From: Leptasterias polaris
Taxonomy: Eukaryota > Echinodermata > Asteroidea > Forcipulatida > Asteriidae
Length of the DNA stretch: 64,000 bases
Assembly (NCBI GenBank): GCA_037783415.1
Contig: JAZGTN010000119.1
Location: 3,418,001-3,482,000, forward strand
Reading direction: 5' to 3'
Shown piece by piece: positions 1 to 11,500 of the stretch. The notes beneath the pieces were generated by a model, which saw only the letters and a program-made list of their open reading frames with translations, made no database searches and was not told the DNA's origin. How positions within the stretch are numbered: position 1 is the stretch's first letter; each line of letters starts with the position of its first letter. A program made the position numbers and the translations under genes.

Positions 1-329
1 TCATTGAAAAAAATTTTTACAGCCCACACACACACCAATAAAGCAAAAGCAAATATGGAAGCTCCAGTCTAAGAGGATTGGTTTAAAAGTTTAGTAAGGA
101 ATGGAATTGCACTGTTGCCATAACGCTTAGTCCTATGTTTAGGCACCATATATTTAGTAGGCCAGATAGCTGTTTTTATGAGCACTGTACAGAAATCCGA
201 TGATTGTTTTCTTGTTTGCACTTCTGTGTAAGGACAGCAGTCAAGGAGATTAAAGACCATTTTTATTATTCTTGGGAGAAACGACTGCATAACGAATTAA
301 CGATGGTTTCCTTCTTTTTGATCAAACAG

Positions 330-2403
330 GGTACTCTCCGATCGAGAACTCCGAACACTAGCGACGAGATTGTTTGACCTTCCTCTGGACCTTCAAACGT
401 TAAGTTCTCTCGAAAACAGCTTTATCCAATGTGCTAAGAACCTATCTAAAGGGATTTACGAGGACCCAATGTTAAAGCCTGAAAAATATTACGAAGAGAA
501 AATGGTGAGCAAAGTTTCATATTTAAAAAAAAAGGGGTTTTGATTATTATTTGTTATCAAGTAATAAACCACAAGGGAAACTGACAAGGTGAATTTAAAA
601 CAATTTTGGGTTGAACAAAGAATAATTGACTAGAGTGGGATTTGAACCAATGACATCCGGATTAACGTGTCGACGCTCTAACAACTAAGCTATCTAGCCA
701 TTATGTTGGCGATCTGCCTATATTGTCAATATCTTTATTCGGGGGTGCCAGTCAGAAGCCATTCAGCCTGTAACTGCCATGTAGCCAAGGATCACACCAA
801 AGTTTACGATATAACTTGGGAAGCTGCAGCAGAGGCCAGAAGGATCACCGAGGATCACCGAGGATCACCGAGGATGCAACTTTTTATTTTGAATACCAAG
901 TAATAAACCACAAAGTTGGTTGATGTAGATCTTCAAATTTAAGCCCTTTAACTTTCAAAACCTACAGTTAACCCCACATGTATGTACATTACACGATCTT
1001 TGCTGGAAAACCCACTTCTGCTTGTGGTTAAACGTCAGAAACTGTTTTCTAAAAGTTCAAAATTGTGTTGTAAATGAGCAAGTAATATTGAAATTTAAAT
1101 ATATTTTTGTAGCCTCAAGTGACAGCAGCTTTGGTCGCTAAGTGCCCAGCAGTGACTGATTTAATGAAGCAGAGTGTCAAAGGTCAAACTAACTACCAGT
1201 AAGTCTTTTTTTCACAAGGAACTCTGCCACAACTTTGTTTGGTATTGTTCTTTTGTGTCTTTTGTTTGTCTTTCTTCTATGGTCGCCTTGCCAGTTAGTT
1301 TAGATTCTTTACATAGGTAGGGTAAAGATGCGTCTGTCTCCTGAAAAGATAAAATCATTACCGATGCTAGGCAGGGTTAGGCCTATGTAATAAGTAACTA
1401 TTAGTTCACTGTTGGCAGGACAGACGTATCCCCGTACTGTGGTTTCGGCACTGGCTTGGTGACCAGTTTTGTTTCTTTATCTTTTTCTTTTGTTCTGTGC
1501 ATTTTAACATAAGTTTATGCGCTTATGTTAATTTTTTTTCACAAGGAACTCTGCCACAACTTTGTTCGTTTAATTGCTTGATCACTAGATCTCTGGGGCT
1601 GTCGTGGCCGAGCGGTCAAGCGAACTGAATACAAGCTGTGGTGTTTCTGATCAGCAGAGTGTGGGCTAGAGTCCCAGTCTTCACACTTGTCCGTTATTGC
1701 TTTGTCCTTCGAATGGGACATAAAGATAACCTTTTTGTTTTATTTTGGTCTGGTTTCCTTTTTACTTCAGACACGAGGTGATGGGAGATGAGGAGATTGC
1801 ATTTAAGATGATCCGTACCAACGTGTCTCAGGTCATAGGTCAACTCGATGACATCAGGAAGAACCCAAAGTAAGTATACATCCCATCTGAACCTGTCATA
1901 ACGCAGCAATTTTGAAAATTGATGGACCAGAATCGCCGATTGTATTTTGTTTAAGTCAAGCAAGTTGGGGAAGTCAGATTGGCTCAGCGGTTTCTTTTCT
2001 TGCCTTTCACCTCAGTGGACTCCAGTTCGAATCCCACGTCAGACGGGAGCCTTGCATGTGGATTGGGTTTTTCCCATTTGGGGTTTTCCTCCCACATCTA
2101 AAACTGAACATTTTCTCTTGTTTCCTATTCATCCTGTTATTGGCGCTTGCGCTGTTGGACGTGTCGTGAAATAAGTAAAAGATCTGATAATTATAGTTCT
2201 GTTGTTTGTTTTTGTCAACAGAAAATTTGTCTGTCTAAACGACAACATCGAGCATTCAAACCCAGACGCCAACATGGTCAAAGCCGTTCTGCAGGACTTT
2301 TACGAAGCACTGTTTCCTCTCGTTTCACAGTTTGAGCTTCCGCGAGATTATCGCAACAGATTTTTACATGTTGACGAACTCAGAGAATGGTAAGTTCCAC
2401 AAC

Positions 2404-2434
<31 letters not shown>

Positions 2435-3871
2435 GTGGATTCTTATAATGCTCAAATATGTAGCTCAGTGACGCTCAAGGCGCTCCAACAATATTATTAT
2501 CCTGCAAGGTATGTGGAGCTACGTTTTGAAGTATGAGACCTACATTGTGTATTCCTTTACATAGCACCAATGCTTTCTATAGCCCAACATGCCAAATCGT
2601 CAACCTTTAATATACATGAAATAACAAACCTGTGAAAGTTTATGCTGATTCGGTCATTTGAGTCACGAGAAAAAAGTGGAAACAAACCTTAAACATGTTA
2701 AATGTTTTCACTGTAGTTTCAAACGGAAAATATTTGACTTGCAAGATCAAAATTTTGCATTTCAAGTAAAAATATTTCAAAGGGAGTTTCCCACCATGAC
2801 CATCTTTTTACCAATTAAGTTATGTACAAATCTGTGAACATTTATATTTTAACTCTTACCAACTGACCAATGTTATTTACACCCTTTAAGAATAAACCCC
2901 CAAAGTAATAATTCTGGCTTGTTTTGTCATTTCAGGAGAAGGTACCGAGACTGGTTAAGGTTTTGGACTCAGTTGTCATTGTCGGCCTTGGTTACATTCA
3001 GCATTGCATCATTTTGTTCCCGTCAGGTAAGTCTAGATTTTGACTACAATTGACTGTCATCTTTTGAAGAACATTGAATATTTGTGGCTGTTCCTTCACT
3101 TCATTTAAAAATAGAAATTCCCAAACTTTTTGAAGTTTTCAAAATTTTCTAAAACAAAGTTGAGTTTTGATGTATGTAAGGTTTGCGATAACACCATGTA
3201 TATCTACTTGCTGTGTAGCTTATGGGTTAGCATACCCAGAGTTGTGGGGACTTTTACACAATGGGACAAAGGTCCCCACAACACTTTTCTTTGTTAAACT
3301 GGGTCCCCACAAGGGAGTTCTTCAGAAAAGGGAATAGGAGAACATCAGGAAGTGCCCACAATGGTGTGTGCAAAAGACTGTGTGGTTCTTTTGAGAACTT
3401 GTCTTGCTGTTTATTCTACTGCCACGGAGTAGACTTCTCAATTCTGAAAAGAACTATCTTGCTTATTAACTACTACCATATGGGACCTTTGGCTTAATGT
3501 CCAAAGGAGGAAGCAGTGACAGTCTCTAGCTCAAGGACACAAGTCCCATGACCGAGACTTGAACCCACACTCAGCTGATCCAAAAACACCAGAGCTTGAA
3601 TCCATTGCTCTTAACCGCTCGGCCAGCAGAAACTAACAGGGGACCAGCAGTGTGTATCATATGGTATTTCGCCTGGTAACCTAATTTCACTCAGCAACTT
3701 TTGTTTTCTACTGTTAGCAGCTACTGGTTATGAAAGCTTGAATCTTGTAATTTATCTCTGGTTTTTGTTGTCTCAATTTCTCTCAAACAGTTGATGTCAA
3801 TTAAAAGAAAATGCTGCCCCAGGAGACGAACGAAGGCAAGTGAAATTGCCGAAAAAGTTCAACATGTATGA
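330..3871 (+). CDS. GNPTAB: GNPTAB, C-terminal end of the beta subunit (six exons, partial gene)
   Basis: Exons 330-504, 1113-1198, 1771-1869, 2222-2389, 2936-3026 and 3791-3871 all have GT/AG borders and join in frame to 232 residues ending in TGA. The family product is the alpha/beta precursor of Golgi GlcNAc-1-phosphotransferase, which adds GlcNAc-1-phosphate to mannose on lysosomal hydrolases. The translation contains [45 protein letters not shown] and a tail with [10 protein letters not shown], near-identical to the vertebrate protein as I know it. A single membrane span (around [15 protein letters not shown], exon 5) precedes a short basic cytosolic tail; the PRRR motif matches the human tail region reported to drive ER export. 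Upstream exons for the stealth catalytic parts lie outside the window. The 3' UTR follows, with a possible poly(A) signal. No frameshift or stop is seen. Confidence 0.95.
548..772 (-). mobile_element. tRNA-like SINE (lysine/threonine-tRNA-like type)
   Basis: Read on the minus strand it has an A-box-like TAGCTTAGTTG segment and a GGTTCAAATCC B box followed by a tail with gaacaaag words. It lies in a GNPTAB intron. Close relatives sit at about 12398-12600, 14548-14745 and, in the other orientation, 32525-32640. Confidence 0.7.
838..876. repeat. 12-bp minisatellite, three units
   Basis: gaggatcaccga is repeated three times head to tail inside the first visible GNPTAB intron. Confidence 0.8.
1599..1738 (+). 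mobile_element. Leu/Ser-tRNA-like SINE head
   Basis: Starts gtcgtggccgagcggtcaag, the A box of leucine or serine tRNAs, then a degenerate B box, then the family tail cacttg...gcttcgtccttcg. It lies in a GNPTAB intron. The anticodon arm is not a proper stem, so it is a SINE, not a tRNA gene. Confidence 0.75.
2410..2500 (-). mobile_element. LINE 3' terminal scrap with (ATT)n tail
   Basis: An (ataata)n run followed by gtggattcttataatgctc matches the tails seen at 12960-13020 and 21977-22060. It is the last tens of bases of a 5'-truncated CR1/L2-like retroposon. Confidence 0.55.
3490..3645 (-). mobile_element. Leu/Ser-tRNA-like SINE, minus orientation
   Basis: The reverse strand reads ggccgagcggttaag, then ctggtgtttttggatcagctgagtgtgggttcaag and the tail word gtccttgag. 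It lies in the last GNPTAB intron. Confidence 0.75.
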
Positions 3872-3905
3872 CGGCGCCAGAAAGATAGGAGAAGATAAAG
3901 CACAA

Positions 3906-3911
3906 AATAAA
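3906..3911 (+). promoter_or_regulatory. Candidate poly(A) signal of GNPTAB
   Basis: AATAAA lies 35 bases after the GNPTAB stop codon. The short distance makes it plausible but later signals could be used instead. Confidence 0.4.
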
Positions 3912-4021
3912 CCGTTTCATTGTTTTTTTTTAGGGATTCCACAGATTAAAACTGTAGGCTGAAATAATAATGTTCTCCAGGCTTATCAGGGCGCAAAGCT
4001 GCTAAGTGGAGTAAATTACAA

Positions 4022-4194
4022 TAGACCTTATGCATTGACGTCACCAAGCCGCCATCTTAGAGGTAAACTGATGATGAAACAATGGAAACGCGCTGATTTG
4101 TACGCGCGATGCACAGGCCTGGCCAATGAACATCTTCCTTTTGACCTCTAGGTGAGGGCGCCCTACTCAAATGACGTCATATGCATAAGGTCTA
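4022..4194. mobile_element. 173-bp MITE, copy 1 (TGACGTCA TIR, YY1-like core)
   Basis: Ends are inverted repeats, tagaccttatgcattgacg and its complement. Two further copies, 20723-20895 and 22704-22876, have exactly the same length. TA sits at both borders. Each carries GACGTCA at both ends and gccgccatctta (the reverse of a YY1-type AAGATGGCGGC) near the left end. Confidence 0.9.
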
Positions 4195-5114
4195 TTAGCA
4201 GGGAATTGGTACCGCTCAGTCACAAGCAATGCATTTTTGTATGACATTATTGTTAGCCCTTTTTTTCTTTGATGGGGTGTTTGATTAGGGGTTTTTTTTT
4301 GGGGGGGGGGTGGAAACTTGGCAGTACTGAGTCCAAATTTTGTTCAAGCAACCTCAAAACTCTAATTGTTAAACTTTTAAAGGTTTTGGGCAAGGAAATA
4401 GATTCCGGAGAATGTCGACCCAGTCATCATCCCTGTGAGGCAGTTGTGAGACAATTTTTATGAAACATGCGGCCATTTTATGACGCTGTCTCTTTACGCA
4501 TGTATAGCAAAATAATATTCCGTGCTACACAGGTGCATATGTGAAGTACTGTTTCGACAGACAATTCTGTACGTCCCATGAAATAGTTTTGCATCACATG
4601 ATATCTATACGCCGCGTCCCAAAGTGGACACACGAGGGAGACAAAGCTTGGCATTCTCCGGGTGTTGTTTATATATTTTTTAGGTAATATTTATTATAAA
4701 ATCATGAAGTGTAAATATTACTTGCAAAGTTCTCAATGGAATGATTGCGGCTATTGTTTTATAATAGTTGTTTATAAATTTGTATATTTTGAACAATTTA
4801 CTGGTGGAAATGTTCACCCAGTTTCCTACAATAGTCTTGAATTATACTTTTTCTAAATTATCGAGCTGCAAGTCATCAAAGATTTGATCAAGTTTGATGA
4901 GCATCAGAATGACAAAGAGCTTTAAAACAAAATACATCTCTGTCATTTATGGTGGTGGCTTGAATTTCAAATTATTTTAGTCACTTTTTTAGGAGACACC
5001 AATTGTCTTTCATTGACGACGTTTTATTAATATTTTCTTTCAAAGTCTTTGCTTCCTTTTAACAGTGAGATGAAACTGTTGATTATTATTATTTTTTTTA
5101 TTATCGAAATGTGG

Positions 5115-5395
5115 GCTTAATCCTCCTACTGTCTGACCATTCAATATCATACACTGTAGATAATAAACTATGTACTATGCCAGCCTGCACTATGATATCA
5201 TATGGTGAGTGCATACAGAATATAGTCAACCCTCCTACTGTCTGACCATTTAATATCATCCACTGTGGTTTCCAATGATGGATGCACTATGCCAGCCTGC
5301 AATATGATAGCATGTGGTGGATGCATTTACACAGTACACAGTCAACCCTCCTACTGTCTGATCATTTAATATCATCCACTGTGGTTAAATAATAT
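5115..5395. repeat. Tandem repeat, about 110-117-bp unit, 2.4 copies
   Basis: The phrase cctcctactgtctgaccatt starts near 5122, 5231 and 5348, each time followed by a similar block ending in ccactgtgg or close to it. Confidence 0.75.
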
Positions 5396-5640
5396 TTTTT
5401 CACAAAGATTTTTCACGAAGGGCAAAAATAAAATTGGAAAAGAGACTGCAGTATGAAGAATATCATGTCTGTATTTATTATTATTGTTATTTCCATTGGT
5501 ACTAAATCCATCAAATTCCATCAGCAGAACCTCAACTTTGATGGAAGAGACAATAAGCACAGTCCACTAACTGACTAATACAATAAACCAATTGACTGTA
5601 TTTTTGAAAGCATGAGGGCGCTTTCAATCGGGGGTCAGAG

Positions 5641-5954
5641 TCATTGAGCAAGTTCAGGTGCTAGACTTCAGTCAAATTGCCATTTAAATCACACATGCGT
5701 GGTCTTTGTTTCACTCAAACGCGTTTAGTCGATTGATTCGTCAAAATATGGCAACATGTGACCTCCATGCATAACCTAACCGCCATCTTGACAAAATGAC
5801 GTAACTTCGTTAGTTGACTAGAGAAACAGTGCTCCGGAGCTAGGTTGGTCTAATTGGACTAGCTGGTTCAACCATGCAGCATTCGAGTGACATCTAGATC
5901 GACTATGGTTAAGTCTAGTCGACTCTAGTCAGCCACCCGAACTTGCTCATTGCC
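5641..5954. mobile_element. MITE with gagcaagttc-type TIRs
   Basis: The left end cattgagcaagttcaggtg is mirrored by cacccgaacttgctcattg at the right end. The interior contains another ccgccatcttgac block and a tgacgtaa site, plus several ctagtcgactag palindromic words. Confidence 0.7.
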
Positions 5955-8590
5955 GACAAAAAAGTATGAAACTAGAAACTGGAGGCAATTTAGAATGATG
6001 GCATTTCCATTTTGTAACCCCCATTTAGATTTCACAGAACTTTTGGGAACAGTGTCCTCAACTCAGTGGTCTGACAGTGCATCGGTCACAACTACTGTGG
6101 AATTACCATTGATTTAAAATGGTCATAATTGCCATTTATTCAGCGATTCTGAACATGTATCAAAGCGCCCGACATTTAATAAGCACAAAATGAACAACTT
6201 CAAAAGCTCCCGAGGGCGGCGTTTAAAATTCTGAAGGGAAAAAAAGGGACCAAACATAAATGTTTCTGTTCATCCGAAAAATAGCATAACTCCTTCAATT
6301 AAAAAAAGTTAAAAGTTTTAAAATTTGTGTAATATTTGTAAAAATCACTAAACATTAATCCGTCTTTCACTTTTTCACTGATGGGTGAAAGAGTAAATTT
6401 AGTTAACTACTTTGTAGACGTTTATCGTATTAAAGTGTTGTTGTTTTTTACTTCAGTTCATTACTAACTTAATGAAGCTTGCCAGAGGTAGGTCAAAATT
6501 TGGGGTGGTGGGAAAACTGAGAATTACTTCTGATTCGTGTTATTATTTTTGATTGACAAAGCAATGTTAATCAGTTATTCTTTTAATTATTAAACTTGAG
6601 GAATTTTGAATATTATTTTGGGTGGATAGTTCCTTTATGTTGGTTGTTTCTTTTGATTTATTTGTTAAAATCAGGGATGTGATAGGCATTTGAGAAAAAC
6701 CTGAATTCAAAGCACGAATCAAGAAGCCCGATAATAACATTTATCTTCGGTTTTAAAAACCCTAATCTGCAATCTGAGGGATTATATATGGTTTTACCTT
6801 CATTTTTTTATGAATTAAAAAAACAAAAATTTACAAATCACATCCCTGTAAAATAAATGTCATAGCTGCTGGGATGTTCCATTTTTAAAGAGGTGGAGCA
6901 AAGTGAAATGGAACAGTCCAGAATAGACCCCATATGGTTGGAAATCTTGTTAGTAAGTCAAGGCATCAATTTCAGTCTTTTTCAGCTCCAAAACTGGCAA
7001 ACGTTTCTGTGTAATTTCACAAAAAGATTTTTACAAAAGCATTTCTTACGACACACTGAGTCTTTGAAGAATGTATGTTCAGCAAAGTCTTATTGGTAAA
7101 ACTTTGCTGACATAAACCACCAACGAGAACAAAGTTCAATGCAACTCCTATTGGCTTCTGTTAATCAGGGGGAACAAAGGTGAACAAATCTACGATTTAG
7201 AAGTTTACACAAACAATTTCTTTTTAATCTAGTTCTGTTTTTATCTCGTTGATTAAACACCCTCTATGCAGCTACAAGAAAGAGGCTTACATTTTTATAA
7301 AACGGACCTCTTTTGGTAATTAAGTCGTCACCCTTAACTTTTAAAACAAAACATTAACAGAAATCCAATAAAAGTATTTTATTCTTTTTTTAATATAAGC
7401 AACACCACCTCCCCTAATTAACTATATTCATTCATATTTATAACAAAACAAAAAAATATATATATACCGTACATAATTATTATCTACAAATAAAGTGTTT
7501 CTTTGTGCCCAAACTGCTTTCAAGACTTCAGTAAAAGTTAAAAAACAAAACTTGAGGTGGAGAAATGCTGGAGAAATGATTTAGAAAATATTTATCATTA
7601 TTAATTACAAATAATGAAGTAATTTGTGACCAAATTGCATAGCAAAAACAGCGAATAATTCTGGATTCTGGCGACTTAAGGAAACAATTTTAAACTAATG
7701 ATAGAAAATAAAACATGGAAAGTTTAATTTATGACTTCACATTTTTGCATCTGATTATAAGAACTGAAGTTCGACCTCTAAACAAAATCAACAAGTTTAC
7801 CATGCCTGATATGGTACACATGGTATCACCCCCCCCAAATGTTTCCATACTATAACACACTATTTTCCTCTTGTACAGAAATATCCCCTTAAAATTCTCT
7901 TGAGATTCTAAGCAGAAGACACAATAGTGGGGGGGGGGGGTGGGGGTGGGGGGTCATGTAAGCATGAGAGGATTCAGAAATCCAACAGTTGGCCAACAAC
8001 TCGTCGCATAGGTTGCCATTTCTGAGGTGAAACAACAATCCACATCAAAGCGGTTGTCAAAAACTATCACACTCGCAACTCGGTACCGAACTTGCAGTTT
8101 GGTACCTTTCAACAGTCTCACAAAAAATACCATTTATGCCGTAAGTGCCTTGCTGCTTAGCAAACCAAGAAAGAACTTGAAGAAGGCAAACTATAGAGGG
8201 CGCTCTATTGCAAATTACCCATATTGAAGTTATTTTTATGTGGCTTTCATAACAATCATGTGCAGCCACTATTTGGTAGGCACTGTTTTATATACACTGT
8301 GCCCAGCGATGTTGACCAAACTTAGTGCCAGCATGACGCAAGAGAAATAAATCAGTACAGGACCGATTGTCTACCCACCGCCGTCAAATCTCCAAATAGA
8401 AAACCCTCAGACACTAGGTGGCGGCAGACGGACACAACTTTGCTGCTTCATTTTCAAAACCATGGCTTAGGTTCTGGCTTAGGCTATGGCTTATGCACCT
8501 TTCCCCGGTTTAAAAACCCATCCCAAAAGTGTACATTTTCAAAATTATAAACGGAGTCAAGTTCAGAGCCCAAATCGCAGTGTGGTTTCT
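5955..8590. other. AT-rich intergenic stretch between GNPTAB and DRAM-A
   Basis: I see no exon with family similarity here. It holds AT-rich unique sequence, a G run near 7926-7953 and no convincing mobile element. The 3' UTR of DRAM-A (minus strand) would extend into its right end. Confidence 0.5.
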
Positions 8591-8598
8591 AAAAGGAC

Positions 8599-11500
8599 CT
8601 ACGACATTGGGTCAGGGGTCAACAGCCTATTGCATCGTTTGACCTCCGCCGCTAACTCGATCTTCTGGAACTCTCGGGTGAACGTGAAGAAGAAGATGAG
8701 GAAGGCGGTTGCCATCCCCCACTCTGACGCCGTGCTGACAACGTGGAGTGCAAAGCCCTGAAAATGAGAGCGAAAAACATTTGATAGGTTATTTTCAGGG
8801 CGAAATTTCACGAAGCTCAGTTTAAAAAATAAAAGCTCAGCACTGAAAAACATTGCTCAGCAAAAACAGGTAACCAGCCAAAATGTTATGGAAGGAGCAT
8901 TACTTGTGACTGGTACCCGGGCTATTTTTGTTCAACAATTTGTTCTGAACAATTTGAACAATTTGAACAATTTGTTCAACAATTTGAACAATTTGTTCTG
9001 GTTAACAGTTTTAGGATATTAGGGCCTGCCTTATTGGGAAAAGAGTGTTCCAATAAGGGAGAAGTATATCCCCATTGTGATACTTTTTGGTGATTTGATA
9101 TCCCGGGAATAGAGATCCAATCAGGGTAGATTTTGGTTTCTCTTGTCATCAATGAGGAGATAATAGTACACCCTAATCAGGGTTAGCCAACCCCCAATCA
9201 GAATATAACAGTACACCCTAATCAGGGTTAGCCAACCCCAATCAGGATATAACAGTACACCCTAATCAGGGTTAGCCAACCCAAATCAGAATATAACAGT
9301 ACACCCTAATCAGGGTTAGCCAACCCAAATCAGGATATAAAAGCTACCCCCAATACCAACCGTCATACCTACCCCATCTTCTGGGAGCCATTTTCTAGGA
9401 TCGGACCCCTCCCATTGCATATTAGCCACTCCAGCAAACACCATCGCTGAGGACAAGCGAGTCAAGGTATCTAACAGTCACACAAATTTTCTAAGCACAT
9501 TCAGGAGAACCTTCTTGAGGACAAACTTACATGCTTCTTAAAAACTACAGGAATGAAATGAATGTTCTCTTCAAAGAAATTGATGTACAAAAGGATACTT
9601 GTAACGAAGAGGATTGTAGCGATGACAGACAGCGACAATCGCAGGCGACACATGTGGATAGAGCAATGCTGGGGCGTCACTTTGTAAGAAATCCAACTTT
9701 GGATGAACCCATAGACGAACCCAAGTGCAAAGCACATGGTGGCCCCGATCAGATGGACGATCATCATGTTGGTTTCCTGGAAAAATGAAAAGTATTCAAG
9801 ATTTATCGGCTGTCGCATTTTGGCATGCCTGGAATTACATCTCAGAGAGGGAAAGGTGGTTCTATTTTTTTCAAAAGGGCACTTTGGGAAATCTAAAAGT
9901 CTGTGTGATCATTTTAAAGGGGCAAGGTGAAAGCTATTGCCGCATACAGTGGCTTGTGTGTAAGTACCAGGTCTGGTTTTAACAGTGCGACCTCCTAAGT
10001 TAACCCTGCGGTGTGGCATGAGCCCCCATTTGGAAGAACGTTTGTAAACAAAAGTTGTTTACTCCGCCATCATTTTCTTCAATTTTTTTCAAAATCCATA
10101 TGTTTCCTATTGAGACAAAGCCAAATAGTCTGGTAATTATGACCAATAAATTGACGCCCCAACAACCATACTTGTTTAACTCCCTAAGAGAAATATTATA
10201 GATCCCAGCTGATATGGTGATTGAGTTAGGCCCTCTCACAAGGACAAGTCCACCATCATCCTGTCAAGCCTTGCATGCATGGATTACAGCTGTCCCTGAT
10301 GAGAATTGGATGCATTGTTTACTAACTGTAACCCCCCCCCCCCACACCCTTCCAGTCTGTTAATGGTTGAGAGGAGGGCTCATTAACTTAACCCAACCCT
10401 AGCCATCTCCCACACCATGCACTGCTGTTTGACACAATAAGCCCACTTTAATGCAATTAATGATTAACACTTTTAAGATTGACATTTAAATGGCAACTCC
10501 TGGAAGTGCTATCTTTAAATTGTGAAAACCGATATAGATATTTAAACTGAGAGCCAAATTTGTTGTGTGATGTCAAAAATTATACTGATAGTTGTTAGCT
10601 AATAAATGACAATAACAACTATTCCAACCAGCTGTTTGAACTGTTCAACATGATGGTCTAAACAGGGTTTTGGCGGAAAGTATAAGAACACAAATTAAAA
10701 TCCCGACAGAAACAGTAGCTGTTTCAACTGGAAGGTCGGAACAGCTAAAAAAAAAAAAAATTTAATCCTGCAAATACACAATCTGTTAAAACGAATACCA
10801 TTAAATATCAATACGACAAATAGTAAAACGGTAAAATGTTTAAAGGGACACGTTGCCTTCGATCGGACGAGTTGGTCTATAAAAAAGTAGAATGCAATGA
10901 TTTGACTCCCATAAATGGCCGACCGTGTTAGTTGACGATGTAAAAGGAAAACCACGCAATTCCGAGGCATATTTGTGTAGATCATTGTATTCTACTTTTA
11001 CAACATCTTTCTAACCATATGCATTTTATAACAAATGGTTACAAACGCTTTTTAAAGACCAACTCGTCCGATCCAAGGCAACGTGTCCCTTTAACAGTTA
11101 ACACAGGCTCATGTTATGAAAAAAAAAATGCATTAGATTGATGAGTTCAATTTCAAAACAATGGAAACAACTATTGTTATTGCTCTTACACCATAGGTCC
11201 TTTTGGTTGGTAAGCAGCTTGCAACAGCTTCTATTTTCTCAGATATAATTTGCTCACCTGGAAGTTTGCTACAAGGCTCATCCCAAGAGCTGCGAGGGAT
11301 CCCACAATGACAGCAGCTTTATTCCACTTTAAGACTCGTCCTGGGACATCAAGGTAATATTCATTTATTTGCTTGTAGCGGACAAAAATTGTGGCAAAGG
11401 CTGAGGAAGAAAGAAATGAAAGCAAAAAAGAAGAAGACAATTTGGGTTACCTACAGTGTCATGGCCGGGTGGTTAAGAGCACCGGACTCAAGCTCTGGTG

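Noticed and set aside
9168..9345. CRISPR-like array
   Set aside because: Repeats are head to tail without unique spacers in animal DNA; a minisatellite.
9501..9982. Plus-strand frames over DRAM-A exon 6
   Set aside because: Antisense shadows of a well-supported minus-strand exon with correct splice borders.
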